This document shows positions 1 through 12,054 of a DNA stretch of 64,000 nt, piece after piece. The notes under the pieces were generated by a model. That model saw only the letters and a list, made by a program, of their open reading frames with translations. It was not told where the DNA came from and ran no database searches. The position numbers and the translations under genes were made by a program. The stretch spans positions 149,518,257-149,582,256 of the forward strand of contig OY987298.1 of NCBI GenBank assembly GCA_963920635.1, written 5' to 3'. How positions within the stretch are numbered: position 1 is the stretch's first letter; each line of letters begins with the position of its first letter. The DNA is from Pseudeuparius sepicola. Its lineage: Eukaryota > Arthropoda > Insecta > Coleoptera > Anthribidae.

Positions 1-666
1 TTGTTAAGGATAGATACGTGAATCATTATTACTGTCGAAAAATGGAGGGGAAAAAAAGGAAGGGTGATAAACCTAAAGGTATGAACTACTGGAAAAAGTG
101 GTGTAGTCAAGGTCAAGGGGTTTCTAATAAAGAAACAAATTTGGATTTAGCTATCAAAGCTTCAGCTACCTTGCATGCTGATAAGAAGACTGCCTACCCC
201 GAAATCTAGTTTGGAATGCTCAGATATGTGCGATAAAAACCTTTATCCTAATATTTACACATTACTACAAATCTTGGCTACCATTCCTGTATCCACTGCT
301 ACCCCAGAGAGGTCTTTCTCGAGCCTAAGGAGACTGAAAAACTATTTACGAAACACTACAAGTGAAAACAGACTTAATGGTTTGGCTCTAATGAACATTC
401 ACTATGGAACAGAAATTCATGCAGATGAAGTAGTGGATATATTTAAAAGAAAAAGCCGAAGATTTCTTCTTTAATGGTTTTAGATTTAGCGCAGAGGAAC
501 GAAATTAATTTATCCATTTCATTTAAAGTTAAGAACTTTATAAATATGTCGTAGTTTTTCGGATGAATATAATATAGATATTAAATTTCATGTAAGTATA
601 TTTTTGTTGTTTTATTTACTTCTCAAACTAAACCCCCCCCAAAACTAAATCCTGGCTACGCCCGTG
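1..666 (+). mobile_element. 3' part of a poly-G hAT transposon (copy 1)
   Basis: This is the right-hand part of the element seen whole at 44953-46087. It is cut by the window start. It ends in a C-tract followed by the terminal inverted repeat TGGCTACGCCCGTG at 653-666. It carries the same short leader and the same hAT C-terminal fragment as the complete copy, joined by the same frame change near 190, so both copies descend from one internally deleted element. Its 8-bp target duplication cannot be checked because the left end lies outside. Confidence 0.88.
190..474 (+). pseudogene. hAT transposase C-terminal dimerisation domain (remnant)
   Basis: The reading frame encodes the conserved C-terminal hAT region: NLYPNIYTLLQILATIPVS, then TATPERSFSSLRRLKNYLR, then NRLNGLALMNIHYG. 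This is the hATC dimerisation segment found in ZMYM1-like insect hAT transposases, which normally follows a long RNase-H-like catalytic domain. The catalytic domain is missing. The upstream open frame (MEGKKRKG..., 48-209) stops in another frame just before this segment, which marks an internal deletion. The frame remains open for 95 residues to the stop at 472-474. In the second copy (45616-45810) a 7-bp deletion truncates it. The element could move only with transposase supplied in trans. Confidence 0.9.
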
Positions 667-1135
667 TTCTAAACAACCAACAACCTCGCAAGAGTACAAT
701 GTTCAAATTCATGTAACCTTGAATCAACCAATGAAGTCGTGGAACCCAAAGTGGGTTTTAGCCTCTCGTCTCCCAGTTTGGGAGTATTGCAAGGGTAAGA
801 ATCATTATTTCTCTTCACCGACGGGCGTCGTTTTGGACAAAGACTCCAGATTTGGGCATCTCGTGAAGTGTTTTTTACGTGCACGTATAAACGAATTAAT
901 ATTTAAGCGAAGGAAATGAAAATATGCCGCCGTGCTGCGGCACTACCGTCGTCGGCCGTTCGGCGCCCACATGTGCGCACCAAATGGCCGCAGCCGCCTT
1001 TGTTGCCTCTGCTCGCCTTGCCTGGCTGGCGGGCCTCCGCCGTTTTTTTGTTTTTTCGCCACCGCCGCCTAGACGCGTTAGCCACGCTACGCCCCGGCCA
1101 CGGCCCTCTTGACAACAACTCTGACGCAGATGCTA
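667..1135. other. Intergenic, no gene recognised
   Basis: Positions 667-900 are AT-rich and featureless. Positions 920-1130 form a GC-rich patch with overlapping open frames on both strands that resemble no family I recognise. The patch ends directly at the target duplication of the hAT element starting at 1144. Confidence 0.5.
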
Positions 1136-1143
1136 CCTATGCG

Positions 1144-2474
1144 CAGGGCCGCGCCGATTCTTAGTGGCGCCTGTGTGCAAATTTTTCTATGGCGCCCATG
1201 AAATGCACACAAATAACCTAGAATGCACCCAATATGGCTATGGCTGCTGAGGATCTCAGAGCCCTCTGTCGGATGGCTAAAATTTTGCGCCTACTCGAAA
1301 AACGCCTAGGCGTCTCGAACAGCATCTAAGTGTCTCGAGACGCTTCCTACGAGACTTCTGAAACGGAAGTGAATTCATCAAGATGGTCAGTAAGTTGACG
1401 GTCAATAATTTGATATAATAATATATTGATGAATTCACATCCTCTCTATAACGCTCATAGGAAGCGTCTCGAGACTCTTCGAAACGCTTCTCGAGTGACT
1501 TAGATGTTTTTTGAGTAGCTTAGACATTTTCGAGCCTTTTTTGAGTAATTTAGACGCTTTTTGAGTCGACTAAACGTTTTTGCCTCGTTTTTCGATATTT
1601 TTAGACGCTTTTCGAGTCGCTTTGGCATTTTTGAGTCGTTGTCGAGACGTCTAGACAGTTTTCAACTCGCTTAGATATTTTAAAGTCGTTTTCCAGACGT
1701 TTATACCCTTTTCGGTGTTATGATAATGACTTGGCGGAAGCGGTTTGTGTGAACTTAGCCACGTTTTTGCCAGCTACGATTTTTGACGAAGCGATTGTTG
1801 AAGAGGAATTTTATTTCTCGGGTTTAGTGAAACGCGGGTACAGCAAATGGTTTTGGGTTTAGAGCACTTACGGCTGAAGACTAACTCTGAGGAGTAATTT
1901 TCCAATGAAATGAGAATTTTTCAAGTTTTCCAGTTCCGTTTCACAAGACCAATACTGCAGCTAGATAGGCCATACTTGGGGGTGACTTTGTGAGCAAACA
2001 ATTTTCTTTGTCTACCCTTGTTAAAGGTTGAAAAAATTTGCCAACCAACCGGTAATTTGCCCATACAATGACAATTTTCATAGTTACAAAATTTGAATTT
2101 TTTTCAACTCTTGAAACGGGCAGGATTGTTTCTACGAAATTTTTCCTGTTTAAATGCAGATTATAGTAAGGCCTGCCGACCGCCTTCACTGTATAGGATC
2201 TCTATAATTCATTTCATATCTCTTAACATGCTTTAAATAAGTTTGCTATGTGCAATTTATTAAATAGAGATTACTAAATTTCTAAACTATTATTAGGAGA
2301 TCTTGAAAATTATGGTTTTTAAGGGGATTCTTGTTTTTAACGTTTGAGGTCAAAAACCTAGGTAATGTCCAATTACTTTGGGTCGCCATTCGGCGCTTTG
2401 GCGCCTTTTGGCGCCCGTCGTACCTGGCGCCTGTGTGCGCCGCACACATTGCACACGTGGACGGCGCGGCCCTG
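1144..2474 (+). mobile_element. Non-autonomous hAT element, family H2 copy 1 (1.33 kb)
   Basis: Terminal inverted repeats CAGGGCCGCGCC and GGCGCGGCCCTG bound the segment. It is flanked by a perfect 8-bp direct repeat CCTATGCG (1136-1143 and 2475-2482), the hallmark of hAT integration. A second full-length copy lies in inverse orientation at 24055-25405. Inside, 1310-1720 holds degenerate copies of a motif like TTTTTGAGTCGCTTAGAC arranged as two opposing arms. These surround a core bounded by the 12-bp inverted pair GTGAATTCATCA / TGATGAATTCAC. No transposase is visible. An 82-residue open frame (1941-2189, minus strand) is identical in both copies, but is best explained by recent copying. Confidence 0.9.
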
Positions 2475-2482
2475 CCTATGCG

Positions 2483-3190
2483 CACAAATTGCCAAATCGC
2501 AACATGCCGGTCATGAGAAAAACTATTTAAATAAAGAATCTCAGGAAGGAGTCAAAGCTCTATGTGTATTATAAAATACGCGAGCGCGAGACGGAAATCG
2601 CCGTGAGTAGTAACAAAGTTTTGACACAATATTTTGATATCTGACACGGTATGTGGTTTTTAGATACTTTTTCGAGATATTATGCTTTGCTGTGAGGCTT
2701 ATGGCACTTCCCTGACCGCCAAAACTAAAATGTTTGAGGATAATATTCCATCGGTAAGTAATTTTGTAATTTAAATTAACTTTTGAGGCCCTGCACCAAA
2801 GTGACATAGGCGTTTGTGTAGGTATAGCTACTTCATAATTGGAAATCTAAAATTAGAATTGCTGTATAATCAAGGATTCCTAAACTTAAAGACACAAACG
2901 TGCCTTGCAATGTTTCCTGTATTGTAGGTAGGTGCTGATTCCACGAAAAATGAGAATTTCTGCCTCAGTTATTTTTTTTTATCTTTTTATAGTTTATCGA
3001 AACAACTCAAAGTTTGTGCGCGCCTCTGTAAAAACGGAAACGGCTTAAAGGGGATAACCCTATTGTTGGTTATGTGAACTTATTGCTATTTACTCTTACT
3101 CTTCCACTTAGAATATTCGGTCTACAATAATTCTAACCTAAAATGTTAAGCCAAGAATAAACAAAAAAAATATCCCCTTGATTTTACATG
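2483..3190. other. Intergenic, no gene recognised
   Basis: AT-rich sequence with short frames only. I see no domain, splice structure or terminal repeats in it. Confidence 0.5.
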
Positions 3191-4676
3191 TACAGGGTGG
3201 TTCATTATAAATTGACAACTTGTTAGTTTTTGAGGTTAGAAAAAAAAGTTTTTGACAAAAGTTTTAGATACTAATACAAAGTTTTTATGACGCTATTAGA
3301 CCGTGTACAGTGTGTTCTAGAAAGCCGTGGCAGACATAACTTATGTTTTTTTAATGAAACACCCTATATTTTTACATTTTTGAAATCTGCTCATCAAGGC
3401 AATCAAAATGATATCAAACTTTGTGGCATTATCTTTTTCCGTTTTTGAAAAATTCCGTATTCAAATTTTATACTAAATTTATTTAACTCGAATTTGGGGA
3501 TCTCGTGATAAAGATAGACGATCAATGTAATAACGAAAAATATTTGTTTTAAACAAGAGAGTAACATAGTGAAACTCCAAAATGTTTAGGAGCTTTTACG
3601 ATTTTCCTGAAATTCTTTATTTCGAGAATATACCTAATCAGTAAAATTTGAAAAGGCTCCTAAACAATTTGAAGTTTCACTATACAGGGTGTTCCAAAAA
3701 TAGACGGAGATATTTTAGAGGGTGATTCCCTGTTAAGAAATATGAAAAAAAGTTTCTATAAACAGGGGTCCGGAAATGCAGAGTTTTCAAGATACAGGAT
3801 GTTAAATATATTGCATGTCACTGGACAAAATTGGTTTATCAATTTTTGCAAAAAAAATCACAAGTGCCTTGGAAAACAAATAATCAAAAGCATTTCTAGG
3901 AAAGAGTGTTATTATAACTTTTCCAATATCATAACATAAAGTACACTACAACCAATTTTGTCCAGTGACATGCAATAAAACGGTTTTTATTTTTTTTTCT
4001 CGAAAACGAAGTGAGATAGGAAAACAATACAAGAGGGAAAGAAGTTGTATTTTTAGATGCTTAATCAAACAAAAAATATTAAAGTTACAAAAAAGGTAGT
4101 GGCGTACATTTTTTTGATAATAATATTCGCTAAGGTGCCCCCCGGGACGCCACTGGACTTAATAAATTTAATCTAGTTAGGGCGAAATTAGCCTCTTAAT
4201 ACAACAAATAACATTGCCAAATTTCAACAGAATCGAGTACATAATTTTTAAGACATTAATAATTTCATGTTTTATTTTTTTTTATTTAACATCCTGTATC
4301 TTGAAAACTCTGCAATTCCGGACCCATGTTTATAGAAACTTTTTTTCATATTTCTTAACAGGGAATCACCCTCTAAAATATCTCCGTCTATTTTTCGAAC
4401 ACCCTGTATTACTCTCTTGTTTAAAACAAATAGTTTTTGTAATTACTTCGACCATCTATCTTTATCACGAGATCCACAAATTCGAGTTAAATAAATTTAG
4501 TATAAAATTTGAAAACGGAATTTTTCAAAAACGGAAAAAATAATGCCACAAAATTTAATATCATTTTAATTGCCTTGATGAGCAGATTTCAAAAATGCAA
4601 AAATAAATGCAAAATGCAAAAATATCAAAAACTAGCAAGTTAATGGGGGTGTCAATTTATAATGAACCACCCTGTA
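3191..4676. mobile_element. Long-TIR foldback element with TA flanks, family F1
   Basis: Both ends read TA-CAGGGTGGTTCATTATAA and its complement. The arms (about 3193-3550 and 4410-4674) are complementary over roughly their whole length, so the element is almost one long palindrome. TA duplications at 3191-3192 and 4675-4676 fit Tc1/mariner-type integration. The loop contains a small hairpin (3554-3682, arms TAGTGAAACT / AGTTTCACTA). A second palindromic element (3683-4408) has inserted at its edge. No coding capacity is seen. Confidence 0.85.
3683..4408. mobile_element. Palindromic TA element, family F2 copy 1 (nested in F1)
   Basis: The ends are TA-CAGGGTGTTCCAAAAATAG and its complement. 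Inverted arms exceed 120 bp, and TA is present at both junctions (3683-3684, 4407-4408). A nearly identical copy in opposite orientation lies at 5925-6640. Within the family is a 60-bp stretch with ends like AGTGGCGT and ACGCCACTG (4098-4153), possibly a tiny fossil hAT-like insertion older than the copies. Confidence 0.87.
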
Positions 4677-5356
4677 GAAAAATGTATCCTTATTTGTTCT
4701 ATTATTGTAACACCCTATATGAGCGCACCATTATAAACTTATAGTAATAAGCCTTAAATTTGTAAGATACGAAAAATCTTAATAGGAAATCATGATTTTT
4801 AATTCCTAAACAGGCATAATTTAAACTAACGATCCGTTATTTGACAATAAAATCGAGAATTCAACGCTATCAACATCGAAAAGACGAAGCAATAAACTGA
4901 AGTTCAACAGCTTTGTGTAGGTATTTAATCTATGTAACTTAATCTAAGCTATAAAACGACAATAAATTGAAATGCGATTTTATCAAAAAAGTGGCAATTA
5001 AATAAAACGGAACGATTATAGCTAATTGCTCCGCAGGCATAACTTGATAAGGATTACATTTTTTTTTTAAACAAAAGTGAATCTTTTATTCGTTCCCTAG
5101 ATAAAACCTGTCCAACCAGTATAAGAGATGGAATTCGCCGCCATTTTTAACCCTACATTGGCGGTTTGAATGGTGGCTACCTTATTATGTGTTTTTAGTG
5201 TAGATTTTTCAACTGTCTTCTTATACTTCTAAGAAAACAAGGTAAGATAATAATTTAGAACTATTTCAAGTTTTTGAAGATTTTGGTTGGGGTGTCAGCT
5301 ATTGGCTTATGTTATGTTTATGCTAAGCCACAAGTCATGCAAAAATGTTCTCTATG

Positions 5357-5497
5357 AGGCTGGCCTTCCACTTCGGCTTTTTGCAGCAACTGTTTTTCTG
5401 TAAACCAATCAGATTGCTCAAAATATGTCGCAGAAGAAATACGATTGGTTTACAGAAAAAAAGCTGCCGCAAAAAGCTGAAGTGGAAGGCCTGCCTA
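5357..5497. repeat. 141-bp hairpin repeat
   Basis: The arms AGGCTGGCCTTCCACTTCGG and the complementary sequence ending at 5497 enclose a short loop. The pairing extends about 55 bp per arm, interrupted only by small mismatches, and includes GTTTTTCTGTAAACCAATC. No convincing target duplication flanks it. It is probably a small MITE. The 135-residue frame running through it and beyond (5345-5752) is not recognisable. Confidence 0.65.
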
Positions 5498-5749
5498 AGT
5501 CTCTCTAACAATAAACCTTATAATCGTGTACAAATTTTTCGTCAATGGGTTAAATATGTCCAATGCTTGTCTTGTCACCTCTGTCAGCCATTGGCTATAC
5601 AATGTGTGAGCTATTGGTCACATTTGGCACTGACTATGGTAGACATCGGAGTACTGTCTTCAAGAGCATCAAAACATGTACCTATCGATTTGTCACTCAA
5701 CGATTCTGAGCCATGTCTTCTTCTTGTCGAAAATGCTGAACACGACCAA

Positions 5750-6755
5750 TAACTATTATTACGAACTTGACAAGTTTACCATGTCAAATTAAATTCACTT
5801 AGGTAGGTACCTATTCAAAATAAGTTCAAAGATGTATAGTTAAGAAACGACTCTATAGAGAATTTATTCCGTCTGGCATTTCAGGCGAAGAGAGGAAACA
5901 GTATTTTTAGGAAAAAAAGATAAATACAGGGTGTTCGAAAAATAGACGGAGATATTTTAGAGGGTGATTTCCTGTTAAGAAATATGAAAAAAAGTTTCTA
6001 TAAACATGGGTCCGGAAATGCAGAGTTTTCAAGATACAGGATGTTAAATTAAAAAAAATAAAACATGAAATTATTAATGTCTTAAAAATTATTTACTCGA
6101 TTCTGTTGAAATTTGGCAATGTTATTTGTTGTATTAAGAGGCTAATTTCGCCCTAACTAGATTAAATTTATTAAGTCCAGTGGCGTCCCGGGGGGCACCT
6201 TAGCGAATATTATTATCAAAAAAATGTACGCCACTACCTTTTTTGTAACTTTAATATTTTTTGTTTGATTAAGCATCTAAAAATACAACTTCTTTCCCTC
6301 TTGTATTGTTTTCCTATCTCACTTCGTTTTCGAGAAAAAAAAATAAAAACCGTTTTATTGCATGTCACTGGACAAAATTGGTTGTAGTGTACTTTATGTT
6401 ATGATATTGGAAAAGTTGCAATAACACTCTTTCTTTTGATTATTTGTTTTCCAAGGCACTTGTGATTTTTTTTGCAAAAATTGATAAACCAATTTTGTCC
6501 AGTGACATGCAATATATTTAACATCCTGTATCTTGAAAACTCTGCATTTCCGGACCCATGTTTATAGAAACTTTTTTTCATATTTCTTAACAGGGAATCA
6601 CCCTCTAAAATATCTCCGTCTATTTTTCGAACACCCTGTATAGGGAGAAGAAAAGAGGGAGAGGAAGAGAAGAACAATAAATAGAAAACAGATAGAATAT
6701 ATTAAATGAGAAAGAAAAACAGTTTGAGCGAAATAAAATGGGAATACATTTACGA
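5750..6755. repeat. Repeat unit R-D, copy A (interrupted by F2)
   Basis: Sequence on both sides of the F2 insertion (5750-5924 and 6641-6755) matches, in inverse orientation, 62690-62867 plus 63904-64000. Each copy serves as the empty site for the insertion in the other. Copy A lacks the 62868-63901 element, and copy B lacks F2. The unit may extend further left, because copy B is cut by the window end. Its nature is unknown. Confidence 0.8.
5925..6640. mobile_element. Palindromic TA element, family F2 copy 2
   Basis: 716 bp, with the same ends and middle as 3683-4408 but inverted. TA is present on both sides. The homologous locus near 62800 reads straight through AAATATAGGG without it. This gives direct empty-site evidence that the TA was duplicated on insertion. 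Confidence 0.92.
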
Positions 6756-7252
6756 GAATCACTATAATAAAGAGGTAAAAAAAAACCGAACATTATTTTT
6801 TAATAACAATTGTGAGATATGAATAAATAACAATTTCAAAAATTGGAAACCCAAAGTTTTCTACTCAAGAATAAGTTACTATTATATATGAGAGAATAGA
6901 GAATGTACGAATAAATAAACATTTCTACATACAATAATCACTTGTGTTTTCCTTTTCAAAAATTGCTGTGACAATTTTTATAATTATTGAGTCAGGTTTT
7001 GGGCTTATCAGATTCAGGCTAAGGGTCGAGTCAAAAATCACTGTCCTCGATAAAAAAATATAAATTTTAAAATATTGTTTTATTATTAGAAAATATATTG
7101 CAGATTTGATTTGGGCTGTTGGTAATTATTTCCAGTGATGTGTCTCCTACTTACCCCTTATTAAGAATCATCAAGAAATGCGCCGAATTGATTTTTATAG
7201 ATTAAAATTTGATAAATCAAGCCTTAAGGTGCTAGGCACTGGTAAGTTTACG
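6756..7252. other. Intergenic, no gene recognised
   Basis: AT-rich and unique within the window. No terminal repeats or coding pattern seen. Confidence 0.5.
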
Positions 7253-8043
7253 CTGGACCGACACTGTATTAAAGACCCGAGCATGACGTCATATTTCATT
7301 GTTGTTTACGGACTGGGGTGGCGCCACTCGACGAAAAAAATGGCGACTTATTACAGGTTATAATTTGTCTTCTTTTTACGGTAACGAATTGTCTTTGCGT
7401 CCAGTATTAGCACTTTTATCCTATTAACACAGCTTTTATAGGTAGATTTGTTTGTGATAACGTGAAATTTCCATGCACATGAAGAAAATGGTGTGCACAC
7501 TGCACAGACCATTAGGTGAATTGCAGAAGAATGAAGACTATTTTGGAATTATGGGACGATCTGATCAACCAGCTGAAGAAGCGAAAATTCTAGAAATTAT
7601 TTTGGAAGAGTATTTTGTAACGTATGCAAGAATGAAAATAGAAAATTTTGTTTATAGCTCCAAATAAGCGAACCAATAGTCTTCTATATAAAAAAGAAAC
7701 TGAAAAATATAATGCGTTTTATGCTTACTTACACTACAACTAGCCACGGACTTCATTTTAAACCAAAAGGTACCAAATACTCTTGCTTGCTTTTTAGACT
7801 CGCTTTTCTTAAGAAAATGTATGGAAATATGCCATGTGAACTTGTCAAATTAGAGGGACATAACAAACAAATATTTTATTTTGGATATTAAATTCGTTGT
7901 GATAGACACATTTGCATGTTTTTATTTTACAAAAGATTCTGCAACAATGGTGTTTTAACATTACACCACCGTGTAAATTTGTTTCGTCGTGTGGCGCCAG
8001 TGGCGATAGCTTGAAACAGTCCTATGCAATTGCGTTGGTCCAG
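7253..8043 (+). mobile_element. TIR element family T7, copy 1
   Basis: First of five copies in this window. The left end reads CTGGACCGACACTGTATTAA and the right end GTTGGTCCAG. Subterminal inverted blocks GGCGCCACTCGACGAAA and TTTCGTCGTGTGGCGCCA are shared by all copies. In this copy the right TIR is partly lost (AATTGCGTTGGTCCAG in place of the usual TTAATATAG stretch). A recurring broken frame (7473-7667 here) encodes LHRPLGELQKN and EEYFVTYARMKIENFVY. It is open at different places in different copies, so it probably descends from a longer ancestral protein that I cannot name. Confidence 0.85.
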
Positions 8044-8670
8044 GTTTCCGTTAGTAACATTTTTGTCAAATTGTTTACAACTTGTATTTCTAATAACATT
8101 ACCTACACAGTCAAGTACAAACCCCTCGACGCACTCGAAACAGCCCTATTTTACCTAAGCCAGCCCAAAAGAGACGTTCATCCCGGACATCTACGTATAA
8201 TACAATTTCACACTCTCGTAGTCCCTCGACGCATTGTCACCGGCACACAAAGCGGGCTGGGTCCTCGTAAGCCCTTGACAATGCCCTTTAGCTCGTAATG
8301 AACCGTCGCGTCACCGTGTACCTGTCAAAGCAGGCGGATGATGGCCGAACAATCCATACAACACCGGTAGCGGAGAGGGCTGGTAATATCGAAGATTATG
8401 TAGAAGGCGGGTGGTGATTTTATCTGAAGTTTTTTTTCTAGGGTGCACGGGGGTGAAAATCGGGGTGCCTAGATCGCAGGGAGATAGTGTGAGTGTTTAG
8501 AAGTGAGAAGGGTATTTTTTGAAGAGGCGATAAGTGAAACGGTAAGCATACATTTTGTCACTTGTCACTTCTCACCACAAAACATCACCGACCGAGGTTA
8601 TACCCATAAAACAATAAAATTAGGTTTTGATGTTGATGTTTTATGGTATGGTTGATCCAACACACATGGT
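8044..8670. other. Unique sequence, no gene recognised
   Basis: A 128-residue frame (7912-8298) straddles the end of T7 copy 1 and unique sequence, so it is unlikely to be a gene. The segment is moderately GC-rich around 8110-8400. It could be host-derived, but nothing in it is diagnostic. Confidence 0.4.
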
Positions 8671-8813
8671 TCTGAACCAGAGAAATGGAGTAGGGAGAAC
8701 GCGCTTTGACCTACTGCGCATCCTATTTCCAGGCAAATTTAATGGCCGCCATATTGTCCTCACTTTGACGTTTGCAGTTTGTTCTCAGCGGTAGTTGTAT
8801 TTTCAGCAGAGAA

Positions 8814-9089
8814 ATGGTCAGTGTTTTTGGAAAATATCGTGTGCAGTACCAAGCTGTAAGAATTATAAGTCTAGGAGTCCTCCGGGAGTATCATTTTTTC
8901 GGTAAGTTTAGTAAAAACAATCGCCGAAATTTTGGGTACCATAGGCGCGCATCTGTATAATTTTAATGATTGAATATGTAGTTAAAAATTCTTAACTTGG
9001 GGACTGATTGGACTTTGAGTCCAAATAAATTTGTTTGTTCAAAACATTTTGCTGCTGATGCCTTTACTGTGCATCGTGGCGAACGATGA
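8814..9089 (+). pseudogene. THAP zinc-finger exons, decayed (THAP-1)
   Basis: Exon 1 (to 8901) encodes CAVPSCKNYKSRSPPGVSFF, the C-x4-C start of a THAP DNA-binding domain, and ends at a GTAAGT donor (8902). Downstream, 8982-9086 encodes ...WTLSPNKFVCSKHFAADAF, the C-x2-H-F half that completes the C2CH zinc site, and then meets a stop at 9087-9089. The ATG at 8814 is not in frame with the cysteine pair, and the splice phase at 8901/8982 does not match cleanly. I therefore read it as a decayed copy or a mis-located acceptor. The upstream sequence GGCCGCCATATTG at 8743 resembles motifs before the other THAP exons. THAP domains occur in host regulators and at the N-terminus of P-type transposases. 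Confidence 0.72.
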
Positions 9090-9530
9090 TAACCAAAGGA
9101 TCACTTGACAGAAATGAAGGATATCTGTTTTTAGCGTGTGCAGCACGTCAATATATGGAACATATTCGTAATAAAAAAAGTCTTTATGTGCCAAAATTTT
9201 TGTGTGCAGTTGCGTTAGTTAAAGTTCAAAGGTTGCAATACATTAAGTAACAGATATTCATAGGCAAGCTGGAGATATTTGAATAGAAAAGTACAATTTG
9301 CCCTTGTTCCACGATTTATTGCAAATGGGCACTGGCAACGTTGCAATTCCCGTAGATTTTAGCCTGAACAAAATTGTGCAACCTCTTCTTTAATTATCAT
9401 AAATAAATAAGGGTTAAAAGCCGTTGTTTCATTTAGTACGTGTTATGTTGGTGCATCTACTGTAAACTGAGTACAATTTTAGAGCAATTAAAAATACTGG
9501 CAAGTACTATATTATAATTACACTATATAA
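9090..9530 (+). repeat. THAP-linked repeat family C, copy 1 (3' part)
   Basis: The sequence downstream of the THAP-1 exon 2 recurs inverted at 17265-17780 and, split by an insertion, at 28757-31065. All three share GTTGGTGCATCTACTGTAAA and end near TCAAGTAC. The similarity to copy 2 reaches back into the end of exon 2 (ACAGAAATGAAGGATAT), so the repeat and the THAP exon belong to one mobile unit. Confidence 0.72.
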
Positions 9531-10285
9531 TATTGCATATTGATACCGGCAACCAAACACACTTTTGATGACGTTTTTATTCCTCCCTTAACCCTTAACA
9601 ATTTAACTCGTGTTTGTTTCTTTGTACCTATATGTCATTACTACACTGCTACACGCTATACAATATAATGTCCGTATTTATATGGAAGAAACTCAAGAAT
9701 AATATCTCGAAACCGAAATTCACAGTGTAAAGGGAGAAAATCCAACAACCTTATCAAACCGCTCGATCACCAGCCATAATTAATATAAGGACCAGGCAGA
9801 AATAAAGAACCACCCACCGCGCGAGCGCCTTAACGAAGATAATGAAGATCTGAAGATTATTACAAGTTACCGTCGCGTCCTATAAACATATCCATCCGAA
9901 GGAGAGAGGAGAGACAAGGATTTTTAATCGTACGAGTTTTGGGTGTCGCCTTGCTTTACGACCGCGACTGTTTTTAGGGGAATTTACGACTTTCGGTAAT
10001 TAAAATTGAGATGGGACACGCTGGGACCCGGGACAACGTCCTATTTAATTGGGGTATCAACTCCACCATATTTGCAGATTTGATTATTTTCGGGGTTATG
10101 TTCTGAGAACTAATCGCGATTATTTTCTTTATATTTGTTCTTCGTACGGTTAACACCTTTTCATTTTCATATTTACGATATCAAAACATGACTTATTGTA
10201 AAAATGAGAAATAACTTTTACATCTCGATTATGAAATAACATTCCATAGGTAAGTAGATAGGTATAATTTTTAGCCAAATGATAT
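9531..10285. other. Unique sequence, no gene recognised
   Basis: Positions 9770-10060 are less AT-rich and unique in the window, possibly host sequence. No exon or conserved domain could be assigned. Confidence 0.4.
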
Positions 10286-11162
10286 AGACTACACTATATT
10301 AAAGACCCGAGCATGGCGTCATATTTCATTGTTGTTTACGGACTGAGGTGGCGCCACTCGACGAAAAGAATGGCGACTTATTATAGGTTATAGGGGGGTA
10401 TTCTGTGGTCGTTGGTATGTCAGTTACTGACGTTTAAAATGTCCCAAATTTTAAATATATTACGATTTGCCTTCTTTTTACGGTAACGAATTGTCTTTGC
10501 GTCCAGTATTTAGCACTTTTATCCTATTAACACAGCTTTTATAGGTATAGGTATAGATTTGTTTGTGATGACATGAAATTTCCATGCACATGAAGAAAAT
10601 GGTATGCACACTGCACAGACCATTAGGTGAGTTGCAGAAGAATAAACACTATTTTGGAATTATTAGATGATCTGATCAACCAGCTGAAGAAATAAAAATT
10701 ATAGATATTATTTTGGAAGAGTATTTTGTAACGTATGCAAGAATGAAATTAGAAAATTTTGTTTATATCTCCGAAGCGAACCAATAGTCCTCCATATAAA
10801 GAATAAACTGAAAAATCTAATGCGTTTTATGCTTACTTACACTACAACTAACCATAATATTTCATTTCAAACCAAAAGGTACCAAATACTTTTGCTTCCT
10901 TTTTAGACTCGCTTTTCTTAGAAAATGTATGGAAATATGCTATGTGAACTTGTCAAATTAGAGGGACATAACAAACAAATATTTTATTTTGTATATTAAA
11001 TTCGTTGTAACAGACACATTTGCATGTTTTTATTTTATAAAAGATTCTGCAACAATGGTTTTTAACATTAAACCACCGTGTAAATTTGTTTTGTCGTGTG
11101 GCGCCAGTGGCGATCGCTTGAAACAGCGCTGTGCACAGGTCTTTAATATAGTGTTGGTCCAG
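10286..11162 (+). mobile_element. TIR element family T7, copy 2
   Basis: Near-complete copy. The right TIR CTTTAATATAGTGTTGGTCC is intact. The left TIR has lost its first bases (reads GACTACACTATATTAAAG). The internal relic frame (HRPLGELQKN...) is broken by stops. Its right end abuts the inverted-repeat segment 11163-11458. Confidence 0.82.
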
Positions 11163-11458
11163 GTTTATCTCGTGACAACTCGATCGGATTGAAAGGGATC
11201 CGATTGAGTTATGTCAAATCATTTTTTAATTCTACGTTTACATCATCAGTATTGAATCCTACGGTTTTCAAAACTTATTATACTTATTCCGCAGTAAGTT
11301 GGTGCACATTCTGGCCAACTTCTGTTTGGAAATAGCGGCTTGACTTGAAATTTTAAATATGATTGAATTTCAATCTGTAGGGTTTACGCCGTCTATTTGA
11401 GTCCGCTCCAGTGAATTCAAACCTCTCTCAATCGGATCGAACGCGTCGAGATAAACGT
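11163..11458. repeat. 296-bp inverted-repeat segment
   Basis: GTTTATCTCG at 11163 is complemented by CGAGATAAAC ending at 11458. The next about 25 bp inwards also pair imperfectly around CGATCGGATTGA / TCAATCGGATCG. It is likely a small MITE. No target duplication could be made out because its left edge coincides with the end of T7 copy 2. Confidence 0.55.
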
Positions 11459-11632
11459 AGTCACAGTTTTTTCATTGATATTCTCTGATTTTTTTAGGTT
11501 TCCAGGAGAAGAAACTAAATTTAGAAAGGGGTTTAGTATGCGTGTTCTATTCGTTTTTTTTCTAGTCAGCGATAGCTCTTATCTTTGTGAGAACGACGCT
11601 ACCGCGTGTACCACTTTGGTTTTAGAGAGAAC

Positions 11633-12046
11633 CAGTGGCGGATCTACGGGGGGGGGGCTACAGGGGCCAACCCCCCCTTGGCCTAATACCGTAAGGTAGG
11701 CACTTAAAAAATATGTCTGGCAATTAGAGATGGTGTGGAACTGCGTTTTCTTGGGAATTTAAAAATTTGGTGAACGCCATGGGATTGGGACAGGGCCCGG
11801 CACAAAACACGGGTCCAGTCACCGCCTTCACCGATCGACAGTTCACGTTCACAGTTGTTCTATTCTATTACTACGAGTAGAGCGGAAGTGGAACAGCGGA
11901 ACGGAACTGAACGAAACTAAGAATATTAATGTATTAATATTATTGTATTTTAATGAATAAAATGAATAAAAAATGTGTTTCCTATTTTATTACAAAGTTT
12001 CGGAAACAGAAGCCCCTTCCTTGACTCCAGCCTAGATCCGCCACTG
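11633..12046 (+). mobile_element. Poly-G hAT MITE (414 bp)
   Basis: Terminal repeats CAGTGGCGGATCTA and TAGATCCGCCACTG are flanked by a perfect 8-bp direct repeat GAGAGAAC (11625-11632, 12047-12054). A G9 tract and a C7 tract face each other just inside the left end, as in the 44953 hAT family. No coding capacity. Confidence 0.93.
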
Positions 12047-12054
12047 GAGAGAAC